A stretch of 42,776 nucleotides of DNA from the NCBI GenBank assembly GCA_023418255.1, contig JAEZZZ010000110.1:1-42776 (forward strand), in the 5' to 3' direction. A program made the position numbers and the translations under genes. Positions within the stretch are counted from its first letter, which is position 1. Each line of letters begins with the position of its first letter. Positions 27,201 to 35,173 of the stretch are shown one piece after another. This DNA comes from Bacteroidota bacterium (lineage in GTDB: Bacteria; Bacteroidota; Bacteroidia; Bacteroidales; Dysgonomonadaceae). The notes beneath the pieces were generated by a model. That model was not told where the DNA came from. It made no database searches and saw only the letters and a list, made by a program, of their open reading frames with translations.

Positions 27201-27276
27201 CAGGTATGCGTTCTGACCCAAAAAACGGTACATGTACGAGTAAGCATAAAGATAGAATAGCAATTTTAATTCTCAT
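24229..27276 (-). CDS. PL8 polysaccharide lyase, chondroitin ABC lyase-like (copy 1)
   Basis: This 1015-residue secreted lyase cleaves glycosaminoglycans by beta-elimination, leaving a 4,5-unsaturated uronate. A signal peptide (KIAILSLCLLVHVPFFGSE) precedes a carbohydrate-binding-like beta-sandwich (about residues 25-190), an alpha/alpha toroid (about 200-590) and antiparallel beta-sandwich domains. The active-site motif is HHRHNYPAY (about residues 462-470), matching the His-x7-Tyr of chondroitinase ABC (H-E-G-N-Y-P-G-Y type). Further family features are QEGWNWNHFPGTT and the DPDLRFYEGESDD tail. An upstream GTG (27297) extends the frame by 7 residues, but ATG 27276 gives a normal signal peptide. 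It is distantly paralogous to the 28631-31579 gene. Confidence 0.93.
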   Translation of the reverse strand: MRIKIAILSLCLLVHVPFFGSERIPEYNHPDILSFETMPKTVSHDTHSTLLLSDKHFKHLDKSLQWNWNAPNAYWSIHKDIGYTFESAKDKAFLPTFVFWVYAEEPLNDKTLKVEFLKNGEVKCWFDYKLGFTGWRGAWVGFGRDMRGIPAEGMNEVRFSVPEATQGTLFFDHIILSSSQDIRQHTADFQAPYINPETKNHWLILHKSWLKEFDIPLQKAVSKEQGIDLSVIEKRLETLLLKDKKSKSLSQLKEKFEEYKITCDERGNIKGIPIFFERYGETYEYLDAPRYNKIYANPMGLKNVNKTLMSMASSYHQANEKQTRENIAQMFILLTQHLLDQGFQAGSAMGTLHHLGYSMMEYYPAMFLMREELQKWGLDKKVQQAMEWFAGTGEIKTDTKDEEMDIDAFNTSLIGRFSSIMMIQDEAHKTRYLKAFSRWVDQGFKYSEGTLGSFKSDGCIYHHRHNYPAYAVGGLTGAVQAVNLLRGTSFAISQESHQILKEALLAMRYYCNLRTWPLSLSGRHPDGKKGLEPGHFAELALAGSPDGKENIDTELASAFLRLSKPDDAQKKQFIKAGFSAEPSPTGNRTFPYSCLNIHRRDNWMVAAMGHSRYLWAAEIYRAKNTYGRYITHGALQILATGDPISNEGSGYRQEGWNWNHFPGTTATVFPLQQLKADVRNLDDVSGYEEMLLSDEAFAGGISLKQRQGAFGMKLHEHDKYNGSLRARKSFFFFDNRVVALGTNIESALPNPTHTTLFQVFLDKDEKPFYLNGTTITEFPYKQTISKKETVLSDGLNNYFFVKEGNVEFTKSNQHSFHEATQAPTQNKFALATINHGAKVKNGRYEYMILVQPSDAERAFYLKNNRAPYTVYRQDKSAHIVHDQLTQTTGYVLFEAGDINIEKLPVRATDIPCLIMTDTSTSGTITMSVADPDLRFYEGESDDIYDENNKRVERSVYSRAWKDNPSKPSTVTLTLAGKWKLQQPVDGVQVNSNAAGTTVSVTSREGKGKEFVLVKE

Positions 27277-27351
27277 GATTTTATTGTTTGAATGCACAAA
27301 AGACGAAGCGTTTGATTTTATTTGATTTATATTAATAGAATGTTCGGATCG

Positions 27352-28554
27352 CTATTTCTCCAATTTTGATTTACGTATCAGTGCTTCCAAGAAATAGTAA
27401 TCGGCATAGTTGAGCGGCACATCAATTTCGTTGTTGTGCGGTATGCTTCCCACAGAGTGTTTCAATAGAAAATAGCCGTTGGTTCCGGGTTTGGCTAGAT
27501 AAGCGTCGCTGCTCAATGACGCGATAATTTTGTCGGCTGTTTCTTTGTATTCCGTTTTGCCATATCCTACCAACTCATACAGTGCAGAAGCAATGATTGC
27601 CGCGGCGGAAGCGTCGCGCGGTGCATCGGGGATATTTGGCGCGTCAAAATCCCAATAGGGTACGTAGTCTTCCGGCAAATTTTTGTTGTTGAACAAAAAA
27701 TTATAAATATTGTCCGTTGCTTCCAGGTATTTGGCGTCGCGCGTGAAACGGTAGCACATGGCAAAGCCGTAGATTGCCCAAGCCTGACCCCGAGCCCACG
27801 ACGATTCGTGGGCATATCCTTGTGCGGTTTGTCGGCTTCTTACGCCACCTTTCTCCTTATCGTAATCCACCACGTGGTAGCAGCTCCAATCATCGCGGAA
27901 GTGATTTGCCAGCGTGTTGTCGGCATGCGAAACCGCCATATCGTAAAATGTGGAATCTCCCGACATTTTTGCTGCTTTGAAAAGCAACTCCAAGTTCATC
28001 ATGTTGTCGATAATGACAGGACACATCCAACCCCGTTCGCCTTGCCATCCTCGGTCTTCGTCCCACGATTGAATGACACCCGGTGTCGGACGATAGCGCG
28101 TCGCCAATGATTTTGCCGCCTCGATCATGGCGTCTTTGTAGGCTTCATTTTTTGTGTTGATATAGGCGTTACCAAAACTGGAATTGATGATAAAGCCCAC
28201 ATCGTGATGCCATTTCAGGTATCTTGCTGAATCAAGCATTTCGGTGAATTTAATCGCCGCCTCTTTATATTTTTCTTGGTTTGTCAATTCATACATATAC
28301 CACAAACTTCCGGGAAAAAATCCGCTGGTCCAATCATCACGGGGGATGTATTTGATTTTTTCGTCCTCCACCGTGCGCGGATTGAGCAAACGTCCCGAAT
28401 CTGCAATTGCTTGCAGATGAAAATCGAATTGTTGCTTCGCGACATCCAATGTGTGCTCAATACTTCCCGTATTAAGCGTTTCTTTTTTTGATGCTTGCTT
28501 GCAGCTAATAAATATAAAGCTGACTAAAGTTAGAAGATAGAAGTACTTTTTCAT
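27352..28554 (-). CDS. GH88 unsaturated glucuronyl hydrolase, lipoprotein
   Basis: This 400-residue protein has the lipobox FIFISCKQA (Cys18), so it is membrane-tethered. The alpha6/alpha6-barrel enzyme hydrates the 4,5 double bond of the unsaturated uronate at the non-reducing end and releases it. Catalytic Asp residues are visible in WHHDVGF (Asp118) and IIDNMMNLELL (Asp183), the two UGL aspartates. Other motifs are DDWTSGFFPGSLWYMYEL and ESSWARGQAWAIYGFAMCYR. It lies between the two PL8 lyase genes and should act on their disaccharide products; the neighbours point to chondroitin or hyaluronan disaccharides. Confidence 0.94.
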   Translation of the reverse strand: MKKYFYLLTLVSFIFISCKQASKKETLNTGSIEHTLDVAKQQFDFHLQAIADSGRLLNPRTVEDEKIKYIPRDDWTSGFFPGSLWYMYELTNQEKYKEAAIKFTEMLDSARYLKWHHDVGFIINSSFGNAYINTKNEAYKDAMIEAAKSLATRYRPTPGVIQSWDEDRGWQGERGWMCPVIIDNMMNLELLFKAAKMSGDSTFYDMAVSHADNTLANHFRDDWSCYHVVDYDKEKGGVRSRQTAQGYAHESSWARGQAWAIYGFAMCYRFTRDAKYLEATDNIYNFLFNNKNLPEDYVPYWDFDAPNIPDAPRDASAAAIIASALYELVGYGKTEYKETADKIIASLSSDAYLAKPGTNGYFLLKHSVGSIPHNNEIDVPLNYADYYFLEALIRKSKLEK

Positions 28555-28601
28555 TTTTTTTGTTCTGATTTTATTTTATTTTTAACTATTAATCATTGGT
28601 T

Positions 28602-28609
28602 CAAAGGTA
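28602..28609 (-). promoter_or_regulatory. Possible internal -7 box upstream of the GH88 gene
   Basis: CAAAGGTA (+) reads TACCTTTG on the minus strand, 48 nt upstream of the GH88 start and inside the 76-nt gap after the second PL8 gene. No -33 box is evident, so this may be chance. Confidence 0.3.
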
Positions 28610-28630
28610 TGTTTTTTGTTTGACTGTGCG

Positions 28631-31579
28631 TTAAGGTGTTTCGATGAGTTGGAATTCAACAGGGATTCCGTGTTGGCATTTTATTTCAACGGAGGTGTTA
28701 TTTTCTTCATGCCTTATCCGGACTGCTTCGTTTTCTTCAATCAGCCTATACTTCCCTTTTAGCAGAATGTATTTCCGTTTCATGCCACTCGAATTCGAAG
28801 TTGTATATCGATATTCCCCAAGGTTCAAATCGGGGTCGCATACGCTTATTTTCAACTTGTTTTTTTCGCGACGCAGCATTATCATCGTTTCTTCCGTGCT
28901 CTTTAAAATGAAGGGATCATTGTTGGAGGTGAAATCGTTAAAAACGGCGTATGCTCTCACACGGCTGTCCTTGTCTTGAACAATGTGCGCGTTTTGATTT
29001 TTTAGAATAACCTCATATCCCGTTTCCTTCTTATATAAATTTGATATTTTTTCTGATGTGGCGTCAAGGAGAATCATATATTCATATTGGGCGTTTTCGG
29101 GAGATTCGCCGTGTTCGAAATAAGCCGAAGCGAAATCGCCATTTGTTATTTCTTTTGTCTTATTATGGCGCGATTGTTGGCTTTGCTTGACGATGTTGAT
29201 GTTTTGTCCTTCGGGAATATAATAGTGCTGTCCGGTTAAATCTTTTAGGATGGTGGGGGTGTTTTCTGAATCCGAAATCTTTCTTGAATAAGGGTACGCT
29301 GTTATCGTTTCGTTGTTTATTTTAATTGATTCGTTTTGTGAGAACAATGCTTGTTGAAAGAGTATTGTCTCGGTTGGATATTCAGAATTTCTGTTTGAGA
29401 TATTGCTTCCTAAGCAAATAATTTTACCGTCAAAACAAAAAACGGATTTGTGAGCTTTGAATGAGGGAGTGAAGTTGCTGTATTGTTTTTCTCCCAATTT
29501 CATTGCGAACATGCCATATTCTCCATTTTCGAAATTGCTCGCTCCGGAGAACCGTTCTGTCTGACGTAGCATTAGACTATGTTTAAAAGGAGAGTCTAGA
29601 CTGTCAAATGGTAAATGAATTGAGGTGACTCCCGGATTTCGATTCCAATCCCACCCTTCTTGTTTGTATCGGCTTGCTTGTTCCGTTATGAAATAGGCGT
29701 CGTTTACGGGATGTGTATTCATTGAGCCGATGATTTGTACGGAGCCGTAGCTCTGATATCGCCCATATCGATTGTCGGCGGTGTAAATTTCCGAGCCCCA
29801 AATGTTGGTGGTAAATCCTTTCAGGCTGACCATGTTCTTTCCGTACCTGTAGATACCTTGGGATGCATAATTATAGACATGGAATCCTTTTGGGTAATCG
29901 TTTTTTTTGATTTCATTTTTTTCAAAAAAACGGATTAGTTTTCTTTCCAGTGAATATTGTTTCAAGCCCTCAGAGAGTCTCAAAAATTCTCCTGCCAGTT
30001 CTTTGTCAATGGGATCAAACGCTTGCGCAGCGTACGCATATGTAAGCACACATTTTTTGTTTATGTTTCCCTCAAAAGGGTGTCTACCCGATGCGCCAAT
30101 TCCCCAGTCGCGCAAATTGGTTTGTTTGGATAGCGACAAGAGCGCGAATTTTAATATTTGGCGCGCTTCGACGTTTAACCCGAAACTCGTATCTTGTACC
30201 AATCTTAGATATTCACCTATTGAAGCATATCCCGGCATTGAATATGCCGGGTAGTGTCCGCCGTGATGAAACGCGGTGCCATCAATTTTTATTCCGCCTA
30301 TTGTGCCGGGTGAGTATCTTATCGATCCATTTATCCAACGCGCCAATCCGGCCATTGCCCTATGTTGTTCTTGAGGTGTTTCCTGCATCATCGCGCAAGC
30401 GAGTCGGGGTAAAATAAGCGTGTTCCACGTGTCGGTTATCTCGTCTCTTTTTTCGTTGAATGGCTGACGTGTTTCTTGTAATCCACTCCAATAAGTCAAT
30501 GCTTCGCGCGCCTTGTCCCATAAATCATCTTTTTTTAATACATCTTCCATCCACCAGATAGCACCAAACATCGGGCGGATGTCGTAGCCGTAGTGGTGGT
30601 TTGTTCCCATTCCGCTTTCGTATGCGAATCCCTGATGCAGCATATAGCGTACCGCTTTAATGAACAGGGCTTTGTTATTGTCATTCCTGTCAATATACCA
30701 TCCTCTTGCGGATAGGTCTAGGAGGTCGCTTAACTGAGCATAATTTACGTCGCCTTCTTTTAAGTTGTTTTTTTGCATTAGCGGAGCGCCTTTTGTTCCG
30801 TCGTCCGAGATATTAAGTTTTTTTGCCAGTGTGGCGAGTTTTTCTTCTTCTTTTGGAGAGAGTGTTTTACCTTTAAGTTCGTTCTTTACTTCGCTATAGA
30901 TATTCTTTATCTCATTTTTTTGTTTCAAAGTGAGTTTTTTCGGCAACAATATGTCGTATTGGTTTTGCTCCCACTTGTGAAGCAATCCCCAATGCCAGAT
31001 TTCACGATCCAAATGTCGGTTGTTGTCCGGAATTTGGGCGTCGGGAGTTGCTTGGCGATCTACATGGTTTGTTATTTCTAATCGGTCAATCCATATTTTG
31101 CCTTTTTTTATGCCCTCAGGCGAGGTGATTTCAAGTCGCTCAATGTCCTTTTTAGACGTTTTTCCTCCTGACGCAGTCCACATGTCGCTATAGGCGATCC
31201 AGCCCGCGCGCCATCCGGTAAAGTTTAGATAAAACTTGAAAGTGTAGTGCGTTGTGCCATTGGAATCCTTAAAATTAAACTCAAGAGGTTTTTCTAAAGG
31301 TGTTTCACTACAAATCCAGAATGTAATTCCCGCTCGTTTGTCAAAATGGTTGACACTTTCCGCGATAATCGGGTCGTTGACATTGATGATGGCGTTAGGC
31401 TGATTCCATATCCATAAAAGCGACTTGCCGCCATCCTTATAATATTTGTCACTGAGTTGGAGGGTGCTTTTCGCGTCAGCCACCCGTATGGAATTTGGAA
31501 TTGTGGAGCCTTCAAAACTCTGCGTCCAGGTAGCTAAACTAAAAAAAAGAAAAAATGCTATAAGTTGTATGCGTTTCAT
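28631..31579 (-). CDS. PL8 polysaccharide lyase, chondroitin ABC lyase-like (copy 2)
   Basis: This 982-residue secreted lyase has the same architecture as the 24229-27276 gene. It has a signal peptide (RIQLIAFFLFFSLATWTQS), an N-terminal beta-sandwich with LNFTGWRAGWIAYSDMW, a helical toroid, and C-terminal beta domains ending in CDPDLNLGEYRY. The active-site segment is HHGGHYPAYSMPGY (about residues 438-451), closer than copy 1 to the H-E-G-N-Y-P-G-Y pattern of proven chondroitinases. QEGWDWNRNPGVTSIHLP is shared with copy 1. Overall divergence is large, so the two probably differ in sulfation or epimer preference. It starts 1 nt after the upstream sulfatase stop. Confidence 0.93.
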   Translation of the reverse strand: MKRIQLIAFFLFFSLATWTQSFEGSTIPNSIRVADAKSTLQLSDKYYKDGGKSLLWIWNQPNAIINVNDPIIAESVNHFDKRAGITFWICSETPLEKPLEFNFKDSNGTTHYTFKFYLNFTGWRAGWIAYSDMWTASGGKTSKKDIERLEITSPEGIKKGKIWIDRLEITNHVDRQATPDAQIPDNNRHLDREIWHWGLLHKWEQNQYDILLPKKLTLKQKNEIKNIYSEVKNELKGKTLSPKEEEKLATLAKKLNISDDGTKGAPLMQKNNLKEGDVNYAQLSDLLDLSARGWYIDRNDNNKALFIKAVRYMLHQGFAYESGMGTNHHYGYDIRPMFGAIWWMEDVLKKDDLWDKAREALTYWSGLQETRQPFNEKRDEITDTWNTLILPRLACAMMQETPQEQHRAMAGLARWINGSIRYSPGTIGGIKIDGTAFHHGGHYPAYSMPGYASIGEYLRLVQDTSFGLNVEARQILKFALLSLSKQTNLRDWGIGASGRHPFEGNINKKCVLTYAYAAQAFDPIDKELAGEFLRLSEGLKQYSLERKLIRFFEKNEIKKNDYPKGFHVYNYASQGIYRYGKNMVSLKGFTTNIWGSEIYTADNRYGRYQSYGSVQIIGSMNTHPVNDAYFITEQASRYKQEGWDWNRNPGVTSIHLPFDSLDSPFKHSLMLRQTERFSGASNFENGEYGMFAMKLGEKQYSNFTPSFKAHKSVFCFDGKIICLGSNISNRNSEYPTETILFQQALFSQNESIKINNETITAYPYSRKISDSENTPTILKDLTGQHYYIPEGQNINIVKQSQQSRHNKTKEITNGDFASAYFEHGESPENAQYEYMILLDATSEKISNLYKKETGYEVILKNQNAHIVQDKDSRVRAYAVFNDFTSNNDPFILKSTEETMIMLRREKNKLKISVCDPDLNLGEYRYTTSNSSGMKRKYILLKGKYRLIEENEAVRIRHEENNTSVEIKCQHGIPVEFQLIETP

Positions 31580-31580
31580 T

Positions 31581-33122
31581 TTAAAGTGATTTAATTTGCT
31601 TTACTGAGTCAAGAACCGAAGCAAGTTTTTTCGCTCTTTCGGGATACTTGTCAGCCAGGTTTTTCTGTTCCCTTATATCTTCTTTTATTTTGTAGAGCTG
31701 TTGCTTGGGATTATTTCCAAGTTCAATTTTAGTCCAAAATTCTATAGACGGGGCGTCGCTGGGCTCAATATATTTCCAATCGTCTTTTATGATTGCCAAG
31801 GTATTGTCCAGGTTTTGTTGAATGACGAAATCCCTGTCTTTCGTTTCCTTCCCCATTAGGACATTTAAGGCGTTTTCGCTATCGGGCGCGACACCTTGTT
31901 GTAGGGACTGATTTATCAGGTGAGCCAATGAAGCGAACACGTCGATTTGAGAAAAAAGCGCGGGTTGAACTCCTTTGCTTATTTTTCCTTTCCAAGAAAC
32001 GATAAAGGGTATTTTTGTTCCGGCCTCAAAAATACTGTACTTTCCACCTCTGTATTCGCCCATCGGAGTGTGACCATTGAGTTTTTCAAAGGCCTGGTCG
32101 TGATAGCCATCATCAATTACGGGGCCGTTGTCGCTTGTGAAAATAACAAGTGTGTTTTCAAGCAAATTCAAGCTATCTAGCGCGTGCATGATTTGACCAA
32201 TAGTCCAGTCGAGCTGCAAAATGACGTCGCCGCGGTCACCCAAGTCACTTTTGCCTTTAAATCGGGGATGAGCTACGCGTGGCACGTGAACATCCTGTGT
32301 CCCTAAATAGAGGAAAAACGGATTCTCTTTGTTTTTGGTGATAAATTGTTTGGCCTTTGAAACCAACGTATCGGCAATGTCTTCATCCACCCAGAGCGCG
32401 GTCTCACCACCCGACATATATCCAATGCGGGGAATTCCGTTGATGATTGTGTTGTTGTGTCCTTGACTTGGCTTGAGTTTTACCAGTTCAGGGTTTTCTT
32501 CGCCTGTGGGTCTGTCACCGATTTTTTTCTCGTAGTCGACATAAATAGGATCTGTCGGATCTAGATTTACCACGCGTCCGTTTTCAACAAAAACACAAGG
32601 GACTCGATCAACCGTTGCCGGTATGATAAACTCGTAATCGAACCCTAAGTCTTGCGTGTTAGGCGAAATTTTATCGTTAAAGTCGGGTCCGTCGGGCCCT
32701 CCCAGTCCGAGATGCCATTTTCCGATTACTCCCGTCCGGTATCCCGCTTTTTTAAAAACGTCAGCCAGCGTTACGCTTGCCGTGTCGATAATTAAGCCTG
32801 AATTTCCCGGGGCTATACCCGTGTTGCTTTTTCGCCAAGGATATGTTCCGGTCAAAAGTCCAAAGCGTGACGGGGTGCTCGTGGCTGATGTGGCGTAAGC
32901 GTTGGTGAACCGTAATGAGTTGTTGGCGAGGCTGTCGATGTGTGGAGTGCTGATTTTGGTGGCGCCGTAACAGCTTAGGTCACCAATTCCCAAGTCGTCG
33001 GAATAAATATAAATAATGTTGGGAGAACGTTGGTTCTCCTTGTTTTTCATTTGTCGCGAATTTGTGCATGCCGATATAGCCGCTACTCCGGTCGCAATTC
33101 CTAAGATAACTTCCGTTCTCAT
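31581..33122 (-). CDS. Ser-type S1 sulfatase, lipoprotein
   Basis: This 513-residue arylsulfatase-fold enzyme removes sulfate esters from the glycan. The lipoprotein signal is ILGIATGVAAISACTNSRQ (Cys19). The metal site begins with YSDDLGIGDLSCYG (Asp42, Asp43). The formylglycine motif is STPSR (Ser82), followed by FGLLTGTYPWR, so maturation needs a radical-SAM anSME, which is not in the window. GKWHLGLG and FTSDNGPV (metal ligands) follow. It is closely related to the sulfatase at 41010-42554. It abuts the second PL8 gene with 1 nt between them, so their activities are probably used together. Confidence 0.92.
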   Translation of the reverse strand: MRTEVILGIATGVAAISACTNSRQMKNKENQRSPNIIYIYSDDLGIGDLSCYGATKISTPHIDSLANNSLRFTNAYATSATSTPSRFGLLTGTYPWRKSNTGIAPGNSGLIIDTASVTLADVFKKAGYRTGVIGKWHLGLGGPDGPDFNDKISPNTQDLGFDYEFIIPATVDRVPCVFVENGRVVNLDPTDPIYVDYEKKIGDRPTGEENPELVKLKPSQGHNNTIINGIPRIGYMSGGETALWVDEDIADTLVSKAKQFITKNKENPFFLYLGTQDVHVPRVAHPRFKGKSDLGDRGDVILQLDWTIGQIMHALDSLNLLENTLVIFTSDNGPVIDDGYHDQAFEKLNGHTPMGEYRGGKYSIFEAGTKIPFIVSWKGKISKGVQPALFSQIDVFASLAHLINQSLQQGVAPDSENALNVLMGKETKDRDFVIQQNLDNTLAIIKDDWKYIEPSDAPSIEFWTKIELGNNPKQQLYKIKEDIREQKNLADKYPERAKKLASVLDSVKQIKSL

Positions 33123-33169
33123 AACATTATTTGTTTTAGAATTGACAATAATTAATGTTGATTATGCTA

Positions 33170-33532
33170 TCAATTTATTTTTATATGCAATTTAACAACA
33201 CTTTGATTGTTCCCTTTATAATTGGTGTTTCCTCCTACAAACACTACTTCATAATCGCCTTTTTGTTTGTATGTGTAGGTGTAGTTCAAAAGCTTGTTGG
33301 CCATTCCTTTGATTCCTGTCCCTGATGATTCGGGATAGATGTGATTTTCTTCACCTGAATAAAATGTAACCCAGTCAGGTGCGTTTTCGAATTCAAAGGT
33401 TATTTGCTCGCCTTGCGCGTACTCAACTTTTTCCGTTTTAACTGTAAAGTTGGACGATTTTAAGATGTTGTCTTCGCACGAAATGAAGATAAGGGAAAAC
33501 GCGAAAAGGATTATAATCGTTATTTTTTTCAT
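33170..33532 (-). CDS. Small DUF5017-like surface lipoprotein
   Basis: This 120-residue protein has a lipoprotein signal (IIILFAFSLIFISCEDN, Cys19) and one beta-sandwich domain. It includes VEYAQGEQITFEFENAPDWV, TFYSGEENHIYP and the PKD-like YTYTYKQKGDYEVVFVGG. The FYSGEExH motif is the hallmark of the DUF5017 N-terminal domain found beside SusD in many PULs. Most such surface glycan-binding proteins have several further domains; this one stops after the first. It follows susD by 24 nt and precedes the sulfatase gene by 47 nt. A glycan-binding or surface-assembly role is inferred from position. Confidence 0.8.
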   Translation of the reverse strand: MKKITIIILFAFSLIFISCEDNILKSSNFTVKTEKVEYAQGEQITFEFENAPDWVTFYSGEENHIYPESSGTGIKGMANKLLNYTYTYKQKGDYEVVFVGGNTNYKGNNQSVVKLHIKIN

Positions 33533-33556
33533 ATTATTCTAATTGATTTTATGTTT

Positions 33557-35149
33557 TTACCACAATGGGTTCTGTTTTAATTCCGTATTGATGCTTAATT
33601 CTTTTGATGGAATTGGGAAAAACTCGTGTTTCTTTTGGGTGCGTTCGGCGAAAGCACCGGCCGTTGAGTAGTTTGAGCCTCCCGGCCACCGCTTGTCATT
33701 TGTGGCTTCTCCTAGCTTAGATATTGCTTCGAGGTAGATTCCCCATCGCACCAAATCATAACGACGCAGGGATTCAAAGCAGAGTTCGCGTCCTCGTTCA
33801 TCACGTATTTCTTGTTGAAATTGCGCGTGTGACAAGCCGGGCGCGAGTTTTTTTATTCCGGCTCTTAGCCTGACCTCGTTCATCGCTTGATAAGCCAGTG
33901 TGGTGGGCCCTTGATTGATTTCGTTCTCGGCTTCCGCTAACATTAACAGCACGTCGGCATAGCGCAATATAGGATAATTAATCGGCGTGTAATTTTTATG
34001 ACGAGGGGTAGACACTTCCCATTCGCGACGATACTTGCCACATGAGCGTTGAACAATTTGATTCTTTTTCCATTCCTCTTTTTTGTCTTTATTGTTTATC
34101 CAGTAGGGTGCTACCGATAAGTCGCGCCGAGCGTCGTTGTTATCAAACAAATCCCATAAAACCAACGAGCCGCTATAAAACCAGTAACTATATCCAAGTC
34201 CTGAATTGGAACCATTTAATTGTTTATTGCCAATAACATTCCCAATTCTACCTTCGGTGTAGTTTCCGTCTAGCCGGGTGCCGTAAAACTCAGCTTCCCA
34301 CATCGATTCATTATATTGCCGGTCATACTGATCCCGGGCTAAATTTTGCCACAATGCATAAACGTCTGGATTTAGACTATGTTTGCCGGAGTCTTTAACC
34401 GCTTTAGCATAGTTGGCGGCTTTTTCGTAAAATGGCTTGCCGCCATTGGACGGATAGCCCGCGCGCCATAAGCACACGCGTGCCAAAATTCCTTGTACGA
34501 CTGTCTTTTTAACATACGACGGAATTAAATCGTATTCAGAGGCGTCAACCATATCAATACACGCTTCCATTTCCTCAATAATCCAGTCGAGAGCCTCCGT
34601 GTGTGGAGTGGCGGCTAAAGGAGATTTTGCCACATCTTTGAAAGAGATTTTTCTTATTGGGACATCTTTCCAGCCTTGTACTAATAAGAAGTGGTAATAA
34701 GCTCTTAGAAACTTGGCTTCTCCCATAATTCTTTTTTTATCGGGTTCGTCCATGTTCGCTCCCTCAATTTTCTCCAAAAGAATATTCGCTCCCTCAATGC
34801 CTTTGTATATCGCGGTCCAAACATTGTAAATGTCTGTATTGCTTGTGTTATGACCATTTCCGAATACATCGGAAGCGGTGGCCGCGGCGGGTCGTGTAAA
34901 AAAACTAAGGTCGTCCACGTTGGATAGCATGCATGAATATCGATTGCCATACACATCTTCCTGTGTAAGTGTCGCGTAAACTCCAGATAGGGCCATTGTT
35001 GCCTCTGTTTTGTTTTTGTAAAAGGCGTCGGGTGAAACGAAGTCATATGCTTTCGTATCTAAAAAATCGGCGCAAGAGGTTACTCCAAGCACTAAGCTTA
35101 ATAAAGAGACCCAAACGATGTTGTTATTTTTATTTCTTAAACTATACAT
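33557..35149 (-). CDS. SusD/RagB-family glycan-binding lipoprotein
   Basis: This 530-residue outer-membrane lipoprotein has the lipobox LGVTSCADF (Cys26). The SusD fold follows: FLDTKAYDFVSPDAFYKNKT at the start, TPR-type helices with AKFLRAYYHFLLVQGW, and the conserved end with YPILRYADVLLMLAEAENEI, RDERGRELCFESLRRYDLVR and ELKQNPLW. It captures oligosaccharide at the cell surface and forms the lid of the SusC transporter encoded 24 nt upstream. The ligand is presumably a glycosaminoglycan fragment. Confidence 0.95.
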   Translation of the reverse strand: MYSLRNKNNNIVWVSLLSLVLGVTSCADFLDTKAYDFVSPDAFYKNKTEATMALSGVYATLTQEDVYGNRYSCMLSNVDDLSFFTRPAAATASDVFGNGHNTSNTDIYNVWTAIYKGIEGANILLEKIEGANMDEPDKKRIMGEAKFLRAYYHFLLVQGWKDVPIRKISFKDVAKSPLAATPHTEALDWIIEEMEACIDMVDASEYDLIPSYVKKTVVQGILARVCLWRAGYPSNGGKPFYEKAANYAKAVKDSGKHSLNPDVYALWQNLARDQYDRQYNESMWEAEFYGTRLDGNYTEGRIGNVIGNKQLNGSNSGLGYSYWFYSGSLVLWDLFDNNDARRDLSVAPYWINNKDKKEEWKKNQIVQRSCGKYRREWEVSTPRHKNYTPINYPILRYADVLLMLAEAENEINQGPTTLAYQAMNEVRLRAGIKKLAPGLSHAQFQQEIRDERGRELCFESLRRYDLVRWGIYLEAISKLGEATNDKRWPGGSNYSTAGAFAERTQKKHEFFPIPSKELSINTELKQNPLW

Positions 35150-35173
35150 GATTCTTATTTTTATTTGCTTTTT

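Noticed and set aside
27277..27297. Longer PL8 copy 1 start (GTG 27297)
   Set aside because: The added residues precede a normal signal peptide and no ribosome site supports them.
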